Below, piece after piece: positions 56,649 to 64,000 of a stretch of DNA of 64,000 nucleotides. Every line of letters begins with the position of its first letter. Position 1 is the stretch's first letter. The translations under genes and the position numbers were made by a program. The stretch is from NCEH01 sp043195135 (GTDB lineage: Bacteria > Pseudomonadota > Alphaproteobacteria > Rhizobiales > Xanthobacteraceae), in assembly GCF_043195135.1 (NCBI RefSeq), contig NZ_JBAFWP010000012.1; one strand, written 5' to 3'. The notes below the pieces were generated by a model. The model was given only the letters and a program-made list of their open reading frames with translations. It was not told the origin of the DNA and did no database searches.

Positions 56649-59600
56649 ATGACGATCCTCGCGAGCCTCCACCACGTCACCAGCTATTCCTATGACCGGC
56701 CCATCATGCTCGGCCCGCAGACCGTGCGCCTGCGCCCGGCGCCGCACAGCCGCACCGACATTCCCGCCTATTCGCTGAAGATCACGCCGGCCGAGCATTT
56801 CATCAACTGGCAGCAGGACCCGTTCGGCAACTGGCTGGCGCGGCTCGTGTTTCCGGAGAAGACCACCGAGTTCAAGGTCGAGGTGGACCTGCTCGCGCGC
56901 ATGTCGGTGATCAATCCGTTCGACTTCTTCATCGAGGATTATGCCGACCATTTCCCGTTCGAATACGCCGCCGACCTGAAGGCCGAACTCGCCCCCTATC
57001 TCGCGCTCGAGGACGGCGGGCCGGCGCTGGACGCCTTCGTCGCCGCCGTGCCGCGCACCAAGACGCGCATGGTGGATTTCCTGGTCGCGCTCAACCAGCG
57101 CGTGCAGGCGGACGTCGGCTATGTGATCCGCATGGAACCGGGCGTGCAGACGCCGGACGAGACGCTGACCAGCAAGCTCGGCTCCTGCCGCGATTCCGGC
57201 TGGCTGCTGGTGCAGGTGCTGCGCCGCCTCGGCCTCGCCGCCCGCTTCGTCTCCGGCTATCTGATCCAGCTCAAGCCCGACGTGCCGGCGCTCGACGGTC
57301 CTTCCGGCACCGACGTGGACTTCACCGACCTGCACGCCTGGGCGGAAGTCTATCTGCCCGGCGCCGGCTGGATCGGCCTTGATGCCACCTCCGGCCTGCT
57401 GTGCGGCGAGGGGCATATCCCGCTGGCGGCCACGCCGCATTATCGCTCCGCCGCGCCGATCTCCGGCGGCGTCGAGCCGGCGGAAGTGGAATTCGATTTC
57501 GAAATGTCGGTGACCCGCGTCGCCGAGGCGCCGCGCGTGACGCTGCCGTTCTCGGACGAGAGCTGGGCCGCGCTCAACGCGCTCGGCGAGAAGGTCGACG
57601 CCGACCTGCTGACCAACGACGTGCGCCTCACCATGGGCGGCGAGCCCACCTTCGTCTCCATCGACGATTACGAGGGCGCGGAATGGAACACCGCCGCCCT
57701 CGGCCCGCAGAAGCGGGTGCGGGCGGACGATCTCGCCCGCCGCCTGCGCAAGCGCTTCGCGCCCGGCGGCCTGCTGCATTACGGCCAGGGCAAATGGTAT
57801 CCCGGCGAGCCGCTGCCGCGCTGGTCGTTCGGCCTGTTCTGGCGCAAGGACGGCAAGCCGATCTGGCATGACGAGACGCTGATCGCCGACGAGGCCCATG
57901 ATTACGGCGTCACCACCGCGGACGCGGAGCGATTCGCGGTCGCCCTCGCCGAGCGTCTGGGCCTCAGCCGAAAATATGTGCAGCCGGCCTATGAGGACAA
58001 TGCCCACTTCCTGCTCAAGGAAGCCAATCTGCCGGAAAATCTCGAGCCCGGCGACAAGCGGCTGGCGGATCCCGAATCCCGCATCACCCTCGCGAAGGCG
58101 CTGTCCGAGGGGCTCGGCACGCCGCGCGGCTTCGTCATTCCGGTGCAGCGGCTGAATGCCCGCGGCGGCCAGGGCTGGCTGAGCGAGGTGTGGAAATTCC
58201 GCCGCGGTCACCTGTTCCTGGTGCCCGGCGACAGCGCCATCGGCTTCCGCCTGCCGCTGGATTCCCTGCCGTATCTTTCGCCGATCCTCTATCCCCACAC
58301 CATTCCCGCCGACCCGATGGAGCCGCGCGGCCCGCTGCCCGATCCCGACGAGATGGCGCAGGGCTATGAGCGCGACGCGACCACCGGCCATGTGCCCTCC
58401 GCCGAGCGGGCGCGGCAGATCCTGTCCGATTATCTGGCGCGCGCGCCGGAGCCGGCCGACCAGGCCGTGCGCACGGCCGTGTCGGTCGAGGCGCGGGACG
58501 GGCGGCTGTGCGTGTTCCTGCCGCCGCTGACCACGCTGGAGGATTATCTCGCCTTCGTCTCGGCGGTGGAATCGGTGGCGGCCGAGATGAAGATGCCGGT
58601 GCATCTGGAGGGCTATCCGCCCCCGTTCGACCCGCGCCTGCAGGTGATCGGCCTCTCGCCCGATCCCGGCGTGCTGGAAGTGAACATCCATCCCGCCTCC
58701 GACTGGAAGGGATGCGTGGAGACCACCCGCATCGTCTATGAGGAGGCGCGCCTCGCCCGCCTCGGCACCGAGAAGTTCATGACCGACGGGCGCCACACCG
58801 GCACCGGCGGCGGCAACCACGTGGTGGTGGGCGGCATCACCCCGGCGGACAGCCCGTTCCTGCGCCGGCCGGACCTGCTGAAGAGCCTGCTGCTCTATTG
58901 GCAGCGCCACCCCTCGCTGTCCTACATGTTCTCGGGCGTGTTCATCGGCCCCACCTCGCAGCATCCGCGCATCGACGAGGCGCGGCACGACAGCCTGTAC
59001 GAGCTGGAGATCGCCTTCTCCAAATTCCCCGCCCCGGGCACGGACCTGCCGCCGCCGCCCTGGCTGGTGGATCGCATGCTGCGCAACATCCTGATCGATG
59101 TGACGGGCAACACCCACCGCACCGAGATTTCCATCGACAAGCTCTATTCGCCGGACGGCCCCACGGGCCGGCTGGGGCTGGTGGAATTCCGCTGCTTCGA
59201 GATGCCGCCGGACTGGCGCATGAGCCTTGCCCAGCAATTGCTGCTGCGGGCGCTCATCGCGGCGCTGTGGCGCAAGCCGCTCTCCGGTTCGCTGGTGCGC
59301 TGGGGCACGGCGCTGAACGACCGCTTCATGCTGCCTTATTATGCCTGGGCCGATTTCCAGGACGTGCTCGCCGATTTGCGCGATGCCGGCTACGATTTCG
59401 ATCCGCTCTGGTTCCAGGCCCAGTTCGAATTCCGCTTCCCGAGCTTCGGCAAGGTGCAGCGGGCGGGCGTGGACATCGAGCTGCGCCAGGCGCTGGAGCC
59501 CTGGCACGTGCTCGGCGAGGAAGCGGCCGCCGGCGGCACCGTGCGCTATGTGGACAGTTCGGTGGAGCGCGTGCAGGTGCAGGTGGACGGGTTCAACCCG

Positions 59601-59984
59601 GCCCGCCACGTGATGACCTGCAACGGGCGGCGCATCCCGCTCGCCCCCACGGGGCGCAACGGCACCTTCGTGGCGGGCGTGCGCTACAAGGCGTGGGATC
59701 CCTATTCCGCGCTGCATCCCACCATTCCGGTGCACACGCCTTTGGTGTTCGATCTCATCGACACCTGGAGCGGGCGTTCGCGCGGCGGGTTCGTCTATCA
59801 CGTCTCCCATCCGGGCGGCCGCAGCTACGACACCTATCCGGTGAATTCCTACGAGGCGGAATCGCGCCGTCTCGCCCGGTTCGTGAACCACGGGCATACG
59901 CCGGGCGTGCCGCATGTGCCGGCGGAATCCGCGCCGGACGAATTCCCCACCACCCTCGACCTGCGGCGGCCCAGCGGAATCTGA
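56649..59984 (+). CDS. Transglutaminase-like domain fused to DUF2126 putative amidoligase
   Basis: An 1111-residue cytoplasmic protein with two parts. Residues 1-280 are a bacterial transglutaminase-like domain with Transglut_N (H-H-V-T-S-Y-S-Y) and an intact triad C180 (G-S-C-R-D-S), H229 (D-L-H-A-W-A-E) and D245. Residues about 310-1100 match DUF2126, a family proposed to be an amidoligase of the glutamine-synthetase-like fold, with M-G-G-E332-P-T-F and T-G-G-G722-N-H as conspicuous motifs. The next two genes encode a circularly permuted ATP-grasp/alpha-E protein and another transglutaminase-like protein, a recurrent but uncharacterised set thought to build and trim an amide-linked peptide. 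Confidence 0.9.
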   Translation: MTILASLHHVTSYSYDRPIMLGPQTVRLRPAPHSRTDIPAYSLKITPAEHFINWQQDPFGNWLARLVFPEKTTEFKVEVDLLARMSVINPFDFFIEDYADHFPFEYAADLKAELAPYLALEDGGPALDAFVAAVPRTKTRMVDFLVALNQRVQADVGYVIRMEPGVQTPDETLTSKLGSCRDSGWLLVQVLRRLGLAARFVSGYLIQLKPDVPALDGPSGTDVDFTDLHAWAEVYLPGAGWIGLDATSGLLCGEGHIPLAATPHYRSAAPISGGVEPAEVEFDFEMSVTRVAEAPRVTLPFSDESWAALNALGEKVDADLLTNDVRLTMGGEPTFVSIDDYEGAEWNTAALGPQKRVRADDLARRLRKRFAPGGLLHYGQGKWYPGEPLPRWSFGLFWRKDGKPIWHDETLIADEAHDYGVTTADAERFAVALAERLGLSRKYVQPAYEDNAHFLLKEANLPENLEPGDKRLADPESRITLAKALSEGLGTPRGFVIPVQRLNARGGQGWLSEVWKFRRGHLFLVPGDSAIGFRLPLDSLPYLSPILYPHTIPADPMEPRGPLPDPDEMAQGYERDATTGHVPSAERARQILSDYLARAPEPADQAVRTAVSVEARDGRLCVFLPPLTTLEDYLAFVSAVESVAAEMKMPVHLEGYPPPFDPRLQVIGLSPDPGVLEVNIHPASDWKGCVETTRIVYEEARLARLGTEKFMTDGRHTGTGGGNHVVVGGITPADSPFLRRPDLLKSLLLYWQRHPSLSYMFSGVFIGPTSQHPRIDEARHDSLYELEIAFSKFPAPGTDLPPPPWLVDRMLRNILIDVTGNTHRTEISIDKLYSPDGPTGRLGLVEFRCFEMPPDWRMSLAQQLLLRALIAALWRKPLSGSLVRWGTALNDRFMLPYYAWADFQDVLADLRDAGYDFDPLWFQAQFEFRFPSFGKVQRAGVDIELRQALEPWHVLGEEAAAGGTVRYVDSSVERVQVQVDGFNPARHVMTCNGRRIPLAPTGRNGTFVAGVRYKAWDPYSALHPTIPVHTPLVFDLIDTWSGRSRGGFVYHVSHPGGRSYDTYPVNSYEAESRRLARFVNHGHTPGVPHVPAESAPDEFPTTLDLRRPSGI

Positions 59985-60346
59985 TCGCCCGCCGGCGGTA
60001 AAACCTGCCGGCGGAAAAGAAAACCAGCCAAGTCGCGGATAAGATCTTTCCTCGCGGGAAAAGTTCGGCAAGCTAGGGAGGCTGGGGATGGGCGCGCCGT
60101 GCGCGGGTCCATCTCCGGTTTCGCGCGCGGGCCGGTGGCGCGTCGGCGGTCGCCGCGCGTGCAAGACGCCGGCCTCGGCCGCGCCTGCCACTTCGACACG
60201 GCGGCCTCTCCCACGGTCGCGTGGGAACGCGGGGAGCTGGCGAAGCGGCGAACAAGGGATGATGCGGTGAACGGGCGATGCGGCGGCGCCGCGCGAACCG
60301 GCGGTCATGAGTCATACGAGCGGGCTCTCGGGAGGAAAGGCCAAGC
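59985..60346. other. 362-bp gap between the DUF2126 gene and the ATP-grasp gene
   Basis: No gene is recognised. The segment is GC-rich, with an A-rich interlude near 60000-60065, and could hold an internal promoter for the ATP-grasp gene; the GGGAGGAAAGG at 60330-60340 is its ribosome site. No terminator hairpin with T-tract was found. Confidence 0.45.
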
Positions 60347-62863
60347 GTGGACAAAGTGAGCCTGGCCGAGGACGCCAATCGCGATCCGTTCGCAGCCGCC
60401 GCGGTGGAAGCCGTTCTCGACGGCTACCAGACGCTGCCCGGCGTGCGCGACGAGATGATGGGCGCCGACGGCCGGCCGCGCGCCCATTGGCTGCCGTTCC
60501 TCACCGCGCTCGCGGAGCTGGGCCCGCAGGACGTGCGCCGGCGCTTCGGCGCCGCCGACCGCTACCTGCGCGACAGCGGCGTGTTCTATCGCGTCTATGA
60601 CGACAAGGGCGGCGGCGAACGGCCGTGGGCGCTCAGCCATATTCCCCTGCTGCTGGACAAGGCGGACTGGGATGGCCTCGCCGCCGGGCTGGTGGAGCGC
60701 GCGCAATTGCTGGAAGCGCTGCTGGCCGATCTCTATGGCCCCGCGCATCTGGTGGAGCAGGGCGCGCTTCCCGCCGCGGCGGTCGCCGGCAGCCCGGAAT
60801 TCCTGCGCCCCATGGTCGGCACCATGCCGCGCGGGGGCAAATTCCTGCGCTTCTACGCCGCCGACGTGGGGCGCGGCCCGGACGGGCGCTGGTGGGTGCT
60901 GTCGGATCGCACCCAGGCGCCCTCGGGCGTCGGCTATGCGCTGGAAAACCGCCTCGCCATGTCGCGTGCCCTGCCGGACATCTCGCGCACCATGCGCATG
61001 GACCGGCTGGCGGGCTTCTTCCAGGGCTTCCGCACCTCGCTGCTGAAGCTCGACCGCACCGGGGAGGGCCGGGTCGGCCTGATGACCCCCGGCGCGCTCA
61101 ACGAAACCTATTTCGAACACGCTTTGCTCGCCCGCTACATGGGTTTCTCCCTGGTGGAGGGCGAGGACCTGGCGGTGCGGGGCGATGCGCTTTACGTGCG
61201 CACCGTGGCCGGGCTGAAGCGCGTGGACGTGGTGCTCCGCCGGCTCGATGCGGATTTCGCCGATCCGCTGGAATTGAACGCGCGCTCGCGCCTCGGCGTG
61301 CCGGGGCTCGCCCATGTGGCGCGCATCGGCGGGGTGGCGCTGGCCAATGCGCTCGGCTCGGGCCTGGTGGAGGCGCCGGCGCTGATGGCGTTCCTGCCGC
61401 GCCTCGCCATCAAGCTGCTCGGCCGTCCGCTCGCTCTGCCGCATGTGGGCACCTGGTGGTGCGGGCAGGCCGCCGAGCGGGCCCAGGTGATGGAGCATCT
61501 GGACGAACTCGTGGTCGCCTCCGCCTTCGGCACGCCGGTGCCCGGCATCGGCCGGCGCGGATCGGTGCTCGGCGCGGATCTCGGCCCCCAGGAGCGGCGG
61601 CAGCTCTCGGCGGTGATGGCGCGCCGCGGCGCCGACCTGGTGGGCCAGGATGTGGCGCGCATCTCCACCATGCCGGTGTGGACCGGCGACAAGCTCACGC
61701 CGCGCCCGTTCACGCTGCGCGTGTTCCTGGCCGCCACCGAGGACGGCTGGACCGTGATGCCCGGCGGCTTCTGCCGCATCTCGGAGCGGCTCGACGCGCG
61801 CGCCTTCTCGATCCAGCGCGGCGACCGCTCGGCGGATGTGTGGGTGCTGGCGGACCGCGAGGTGCCGGCCACCAGCCTCCTGCCCAGCCCGGACAATGTG
61901 CGGGTGCGCCGCTCCTCCGGCACGTTGCCGAGCCGCTCGGCGGACAATCTGTTCTGGCTCGGCCGCTATGTGGAGCGGGCCGAGGCCACCTTGCGGCTCG
62001 TGCGGGCGCTGGTGGGGCGCCTCGCGGAGACCGAGCCTTCCTCAAGCCCGCTGGTGATGCGCCTCATCACGCTGCTCTCGTCCTGGGGCGCGATGCCGCG
62101 CGATTTCGCCGGCGCCTCGCCGGGGCGCTATGCCATTGCCGCCCTCACGCGGCACGATCTGCCCGGCGGCCTGCCGCAGGTGGTGAAATCGGCCCGCGCC
62201 GCCGCCTCCGTGATCCGCGACCGCTTCTCGCCCGATGCCTGGCGGGCGCTGGTGGATCTGGAGGCCTGCCTCAAGGCGCCGGTGCCGACCGCGCCCACGG
62301 AAGCCGACGCCCATGAGCGGGCGGATGCCGCCCTGCGCATCATCGCCGCCTTCTCCGGCCTCGCCAGCGAGAACATGAACCGCCTCACCGGCTGGCGCTT
62401 CCTCGAACTCGGACGGCGCATCGAACGGGGCATGGCGCTGCTGCGCTTCGCCCGCACCTTCGCGGAGCAGGGCGCCCCGCGCGGCGCGCTCGACGTGCTG
62501 CTGCAACTCGCCGACAGCCAGATCACCTATCGCAGCCGCTATGTGGTGATCGAGGCGCGCGGCCCGGTGCTGGACCTCGTGCTGCTCGACCCGGACAATC
62601 CGCGCTCGCTCGCCTTCCAGGTGGAGCGCATCGCCGCCCATCTGCGGGTCCTGCCGGGGCGCGACCCGGACGAGCCGCCGCCGCGCTCGGAGCGCATCGT
62701 CGCGCGCATGCGGGCCGATCTCACCGCCGCCACCGCCGAGAGCTTCGACATCGAGGATTTCGACGCGCTGGAAGCCGATCTCGCCCAGCTCTCGGACGAG
62801 ATCGCGGCGCATTATTTCATCCAGGGTCCGGCGGCGGACGTCGCCTGGCCGGGGCAGGGGTGA
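60347..62863 (+). CDS. Circularly permuted ATP-grasp type 2 protein fused to alpha-E domain
   Basis: An 838-residue fusion. Residues about 20-500 form the circularly permuted ATP-grasp domain (formerly DUF404/DUF407), with G-V-F-Y-R-V-Y-D, L-D-R-T-x-A-P-S-G-V-G-Y-A-L-E-N-R and the late M-P-G-G-F-C-R-I. Residues about 527-830 are the helical alpha-E domain (DUF403), starting S-R-S-A-D-N-L-F-W-L-G-R-Y-V-E-R-A-E. ATP-grasp enzymes activate carboxylates for amide bonds, so this is the likely ligase of the locus. In many genomes the two domains are separate adjacent genes. Translation starts at GTG 60347 with GGAGGAAAGG upstream. Six bases separate it from the next gene. Confidence 0.93.
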   Translation: MDKVSLAEDANRDPFAAAAVEAVLDGYQTLPGVRDEMMGADGRPRAHWLPFLTALAELGPQDVRRRFGAADRYLRDSGVFYRVYDDKGGGERPWALSHIPLLLDKADWDGLAAGLVERAQLLEALLADLYGPAHLVEQGALPAAAVAGSPEFLRPMVGTMPRGGKFLRFYAADVGRGPDGRWWVLSDRTQAPSGVGYALENRLAMSRALPDISRTMRMDRLAGFFQGFRTSLLKLDRTGEGRVGLMTPGALNETYFEHALLARYMGFSLVEGEDLAVRGDALYVRTVAGLKRVDVVLRRLDADFADPLELNARSRLGVPGLAHVARIGGVALANALGSGLVEAPALMAFLPRLAIKLLGRPLALPHVGTWWCGQAAERAQVMEHLDELVVASAFGTPVPGIGRRGSVLGADLGPQERRQLSAVMARRGADLVGQDVARISTMPVWTGDKLTPRPFTLRVFLAATEDGWTVMPGGFCRISERLDARAFSIQRGDRSADVWVLADREVPATSLLPSPDNVRVRRSSGTLPSRSADNLFWLGRYVERAEATLRLVRALVGRLAETEPSSSPLVMRLITLLSSWGAMPRDFAGASPGRYAIAALTRHDLPGGLPQVVKSARAAASVIRDRFSPDAWRALVDLEACLKAPVPTAPTEADAHERADAALRIIAAFSGLASENMNRLTGWRFLELGRRIERGMALLRFARTFAEQGAPRGALDVLLQLADSQITYRSRYVVIEARGPVLDLVLLDPDNPRSLAFQVERIAAHLRVLPGRDPDEPPPRSERIVARMRADLTAATAESFDIEDFDALEADLAQLSDEIAAHYFIQGPAADVAWPGQG

Positions 62864-62869
62864 GGCGCC

Positions 62870-63778
62870 ATGCTCTATGACATCCGCCAGACCACCACCT
62901 ATCTCTACGGCGGGCAGGTGCGCGTCGCGCGGCAGGTGCTGCGCATGACCCCGGTGGACCGGCCGCATCACCAGAACGTCCTCTCCCATTCCCTTTCGAC
63001 CGATCCTTTGGCGAGCGAGATGGAGCAGGGGCTCGATTTCTTCGGCAATGCGATTGCCTGGCTCACGCTCGACACGCCCCACGACCGGCTGGAGATTTCC
63101 ACCCACAGCCGGGTCGAGGTGAAGGCCGCCCCGCTGCCCGATGTCCAGGCCACCCCGATGGTGGACGCGGTGCGCGAGGCGGCGTTCGCCAGCACCGATC
63201 TCGGCCCGAATTCGCCGGTGCACGGCCTCTATGCCAGCCGCTCCATTCCGCTCGATCCCGCCATCACCGACTGGACGGCGGAGAGCTGCGCCCCCGACCG
63301 CCCGATCCTCGCCGCCGCCTGGGAGGTGATGGAGCGCATCTATACCGACTTCGCCTATGAGCCCGGCGCCACCGACGTCACCACGCTGCCGCACGAGGCG
63401 TTCCTGGCCAAGCGCGGCGTGTGCCAGGATTTCGCCCATGTGATGATCGCCGGCCTGCGCGGGCTCGGCCTGTCCGCGCGCTATGTGTCGGGATATCTGC
63501 GCACGGTGCCGCCGGCGGGACAGGAGCGCCTCGCCGGCTCGGATGCCACCCACGCCTGGGCGGAGGTGTGGTGCGGGGAGGATTTGGGCTGGATCGGGCT
63601 CGATCCCACCAATGCGATCGCCGCCGGCAACGATCACATCATCCTCGCCGTCGGCCGCGACTATGCCGACGTGGCGCCGGTGGACGGCGTCATCGTCGCC
63701 TCGGGCGAGCACCTCCTCGCCGTCGGGGTGGACGTGGTGCCGGTGGAACGGCCCCATGCGGTGGCGCCGGCCTCATAG
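62870..63778 (+). CDS. Transglutaminase family protein
   Basis: A 302-residue transglutaminase-like cysteine hydrolase/transferase. Residues 1-100 form the N-terminal beta domain (M-L-Y-D-I-R-Q-T-T-T-Y-L-Y) and the papain-like core has the triad C185 (R-G-V-C-Q-D-F), H228 (A-T-H-A-W-A-E) and D245 (G-L-D-P-T-N). It starts six bases after the ATP-grasp stop, hence certainly co-translated with it. It probably cleaves or transfers the amide bonds made by the neighbouring ligases. No signal peptide was found, so a cytoplasmic site is expected. Confidence 0.93.
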   Translation: MLYDIRQTTTYLYGGQVRVARQVLRMTPVDRPHHQNVLSHSLSTDPLASEMEQGLDFFGNAIAWLTLDTPHDRLEISTHSRVEVKAAPLPDVQATPMVDAVREAAFASTDLGPNSPVHGLYASRSIPLDPAITDWTAESCAPDRPILAAAWEVMERIYTDFAYEPGATDVTTLPHEAFLAKRGVCQDFAHVMIAGLRGLGLSARYVSGYLRTVPPAGQERLAGSDATHAWAEVWCGEDLGWIGLDPTNAIAAGNDHIILAVGRDYADVAPVDGVIVASGEHLLAVGVDVVPVERPHAVAPAS

Positions 63779-63793
63779 GGTCGGCGCCTTCAT

Positions 63794-63825
63794 CCGTCCA
63801 AAGCCCCTACCGTCCAAAGCCCCTA
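63794..63825. repeat. 16-bp tandem duplication overlapping a stop codon
   Basis: CCGTCCAAAGCCCCTA occurs twice back to back (63794-63809 and 63810-63825). The last three bases of the second copy are the stop codon, read on the minus strand, of the TRAP permease gene. A recent slippage event is likely. Confidence 0.85.
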
Positions 63826-64000
63826 CCGTCCCTTGCCCATGACGAGGTCGGGGAAACCGGTGGCGATCTGGGGGAAGAGGCAGAGCAGGAGGACGGCGAG
63901 CATCATCAGCAGCACGAACGGAACGGTGCCCCAGATCACGTCCTTCAGCGGAATGTCGGGCGCGATGTTCTTGATGACGAAGATGTTCAGCCCCACGGGC
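63823..64000 (-). CDS. TRAP transporter large permease, C-terminal part (runs off window)
   Basis: Reading the minus strand from the window edge gives an open frame of 58 residues ending at TAG 63823. It begins P-V-G-L-N-I-F-V-I-K, then I-A-P-D-I-P-L-K-D-V-I-W-G and a hydrophobic helix ending L-F-P-Q-I-A-T. This is the standard C-terminus of DctM-type large permeases (P-P-x-G-L-N-x-F-V). The rest of the gene and any DctP/DctQ lie beyond 64000. It is distinct from the long-type dctM at 10.9 kb. Confidence 0.85.
   Translation of the reverse strand, partial: PVGLNIFVIKNIAPDIPLKDVIWGTVPFVLLMMLAVLLLCLFPQIATGFPDLVMGKGR

Noticed and set aside
56550..60308. A 1252-residue minus-strand frame opposite the transglutaminase-DUF2126 gene
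   Set aside because: Same antisense signature, no motif, no ribosome site; the plus strand encodes recognisable domains with intact catalytic residues.

Overview
This window reads as chromosomal DNA of a G+C-rich alphaproteobacterium of the Hyphomicrobiales, most likely a member of the Xanthobacteraceae. The basis is the divergent pair ccr and ecm of the ethylmalonyl-CoA pathway, an alphaproteobacterial serC-leader-serA unit, a rhizobial-type mctP with its DUF3311 partner, an NdvA-like glucan exporter, the Hyphomicrobiales form of AccD that has lost its zinc ribbon, and the trpFBA / accD-folC neighbourhood. The family is inferred from gene content and protein style; the genus cannot be fixed from the sequence alone. 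No rRNA, tRNA, insertion sequence, prophage or CRISPR array was seen, so this is mostly core chromosome.

Layout. 1-3.9 kb: the end of an ECF sigma factor gene with its NrsF-like membrane anti-sigma factor, an O-acyltransferase with an SGNH domain, and a DUF3597 protein. 4.0-7.1 kb: serine biosynthesis (serC leader RNA, serC, a large inverted repeat, serA, a strong terminator). 7.1-10 kb, minus strand: an EamA exporter, DsbB with a DUF5993 microprotein, and a VOC dioxygenase-like protein. 10.2-12.9 kb: TRAP permeases DctQ and DctM without a binding protein. 12.9-16.9 kb: ecm and a GlsB-type membrane protein diverge from ccr. 17-24 kb: a TIGR03862 flavoprotein, DUF924 with a COG0523 GTPase, a penicillin-binding carboxypeptidase with a long Lys/Ala/Pro tail, and ndvA.

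24-35 kb is the replication-initiation region, all on the minus strand: rpsT, an AT-rich 1.2 kb gap, dnaA, dnaN, a six-unit 17-bp tandem repeat, recF, an L,D-transpeptidase, an ArsH-like flavoprotein, then gyrB. A perfect 16-bp ParB site (parS) lies about 15 kb from dnaA, between convergent genes at 48.45 kb, which supports an origin-proximal location. 35-47 kb, plus strand: an NDUFA9-like protein, trpF-trpB-[small exported protein]-trpA, a periplasmic penicillin V acylase-like hydrolase, the opposing DUF3311-mctP pair, accD, folC and accA. Three of the genes here act in fatty-acid and folate metabolism, and the trp genes overlap by a few bases, which suggests translational coupling.

47-64 kb: a lipoprotein L,D-transpeptidase, parS, secA, a two-gene RND efflux pump, then the most intriguing locus: a transglutaminase-DUF2126 amidoligase fusion, a circularly permuted ATP-grasp/alpha-E fusion and a second transglutaminase-like protein (56.6-63.8 kb). 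Together these look like a peptide or amide ligation and trimming system with unknown product. The window ends in the C-terminus of a second TRAP large permease on the minus strand.
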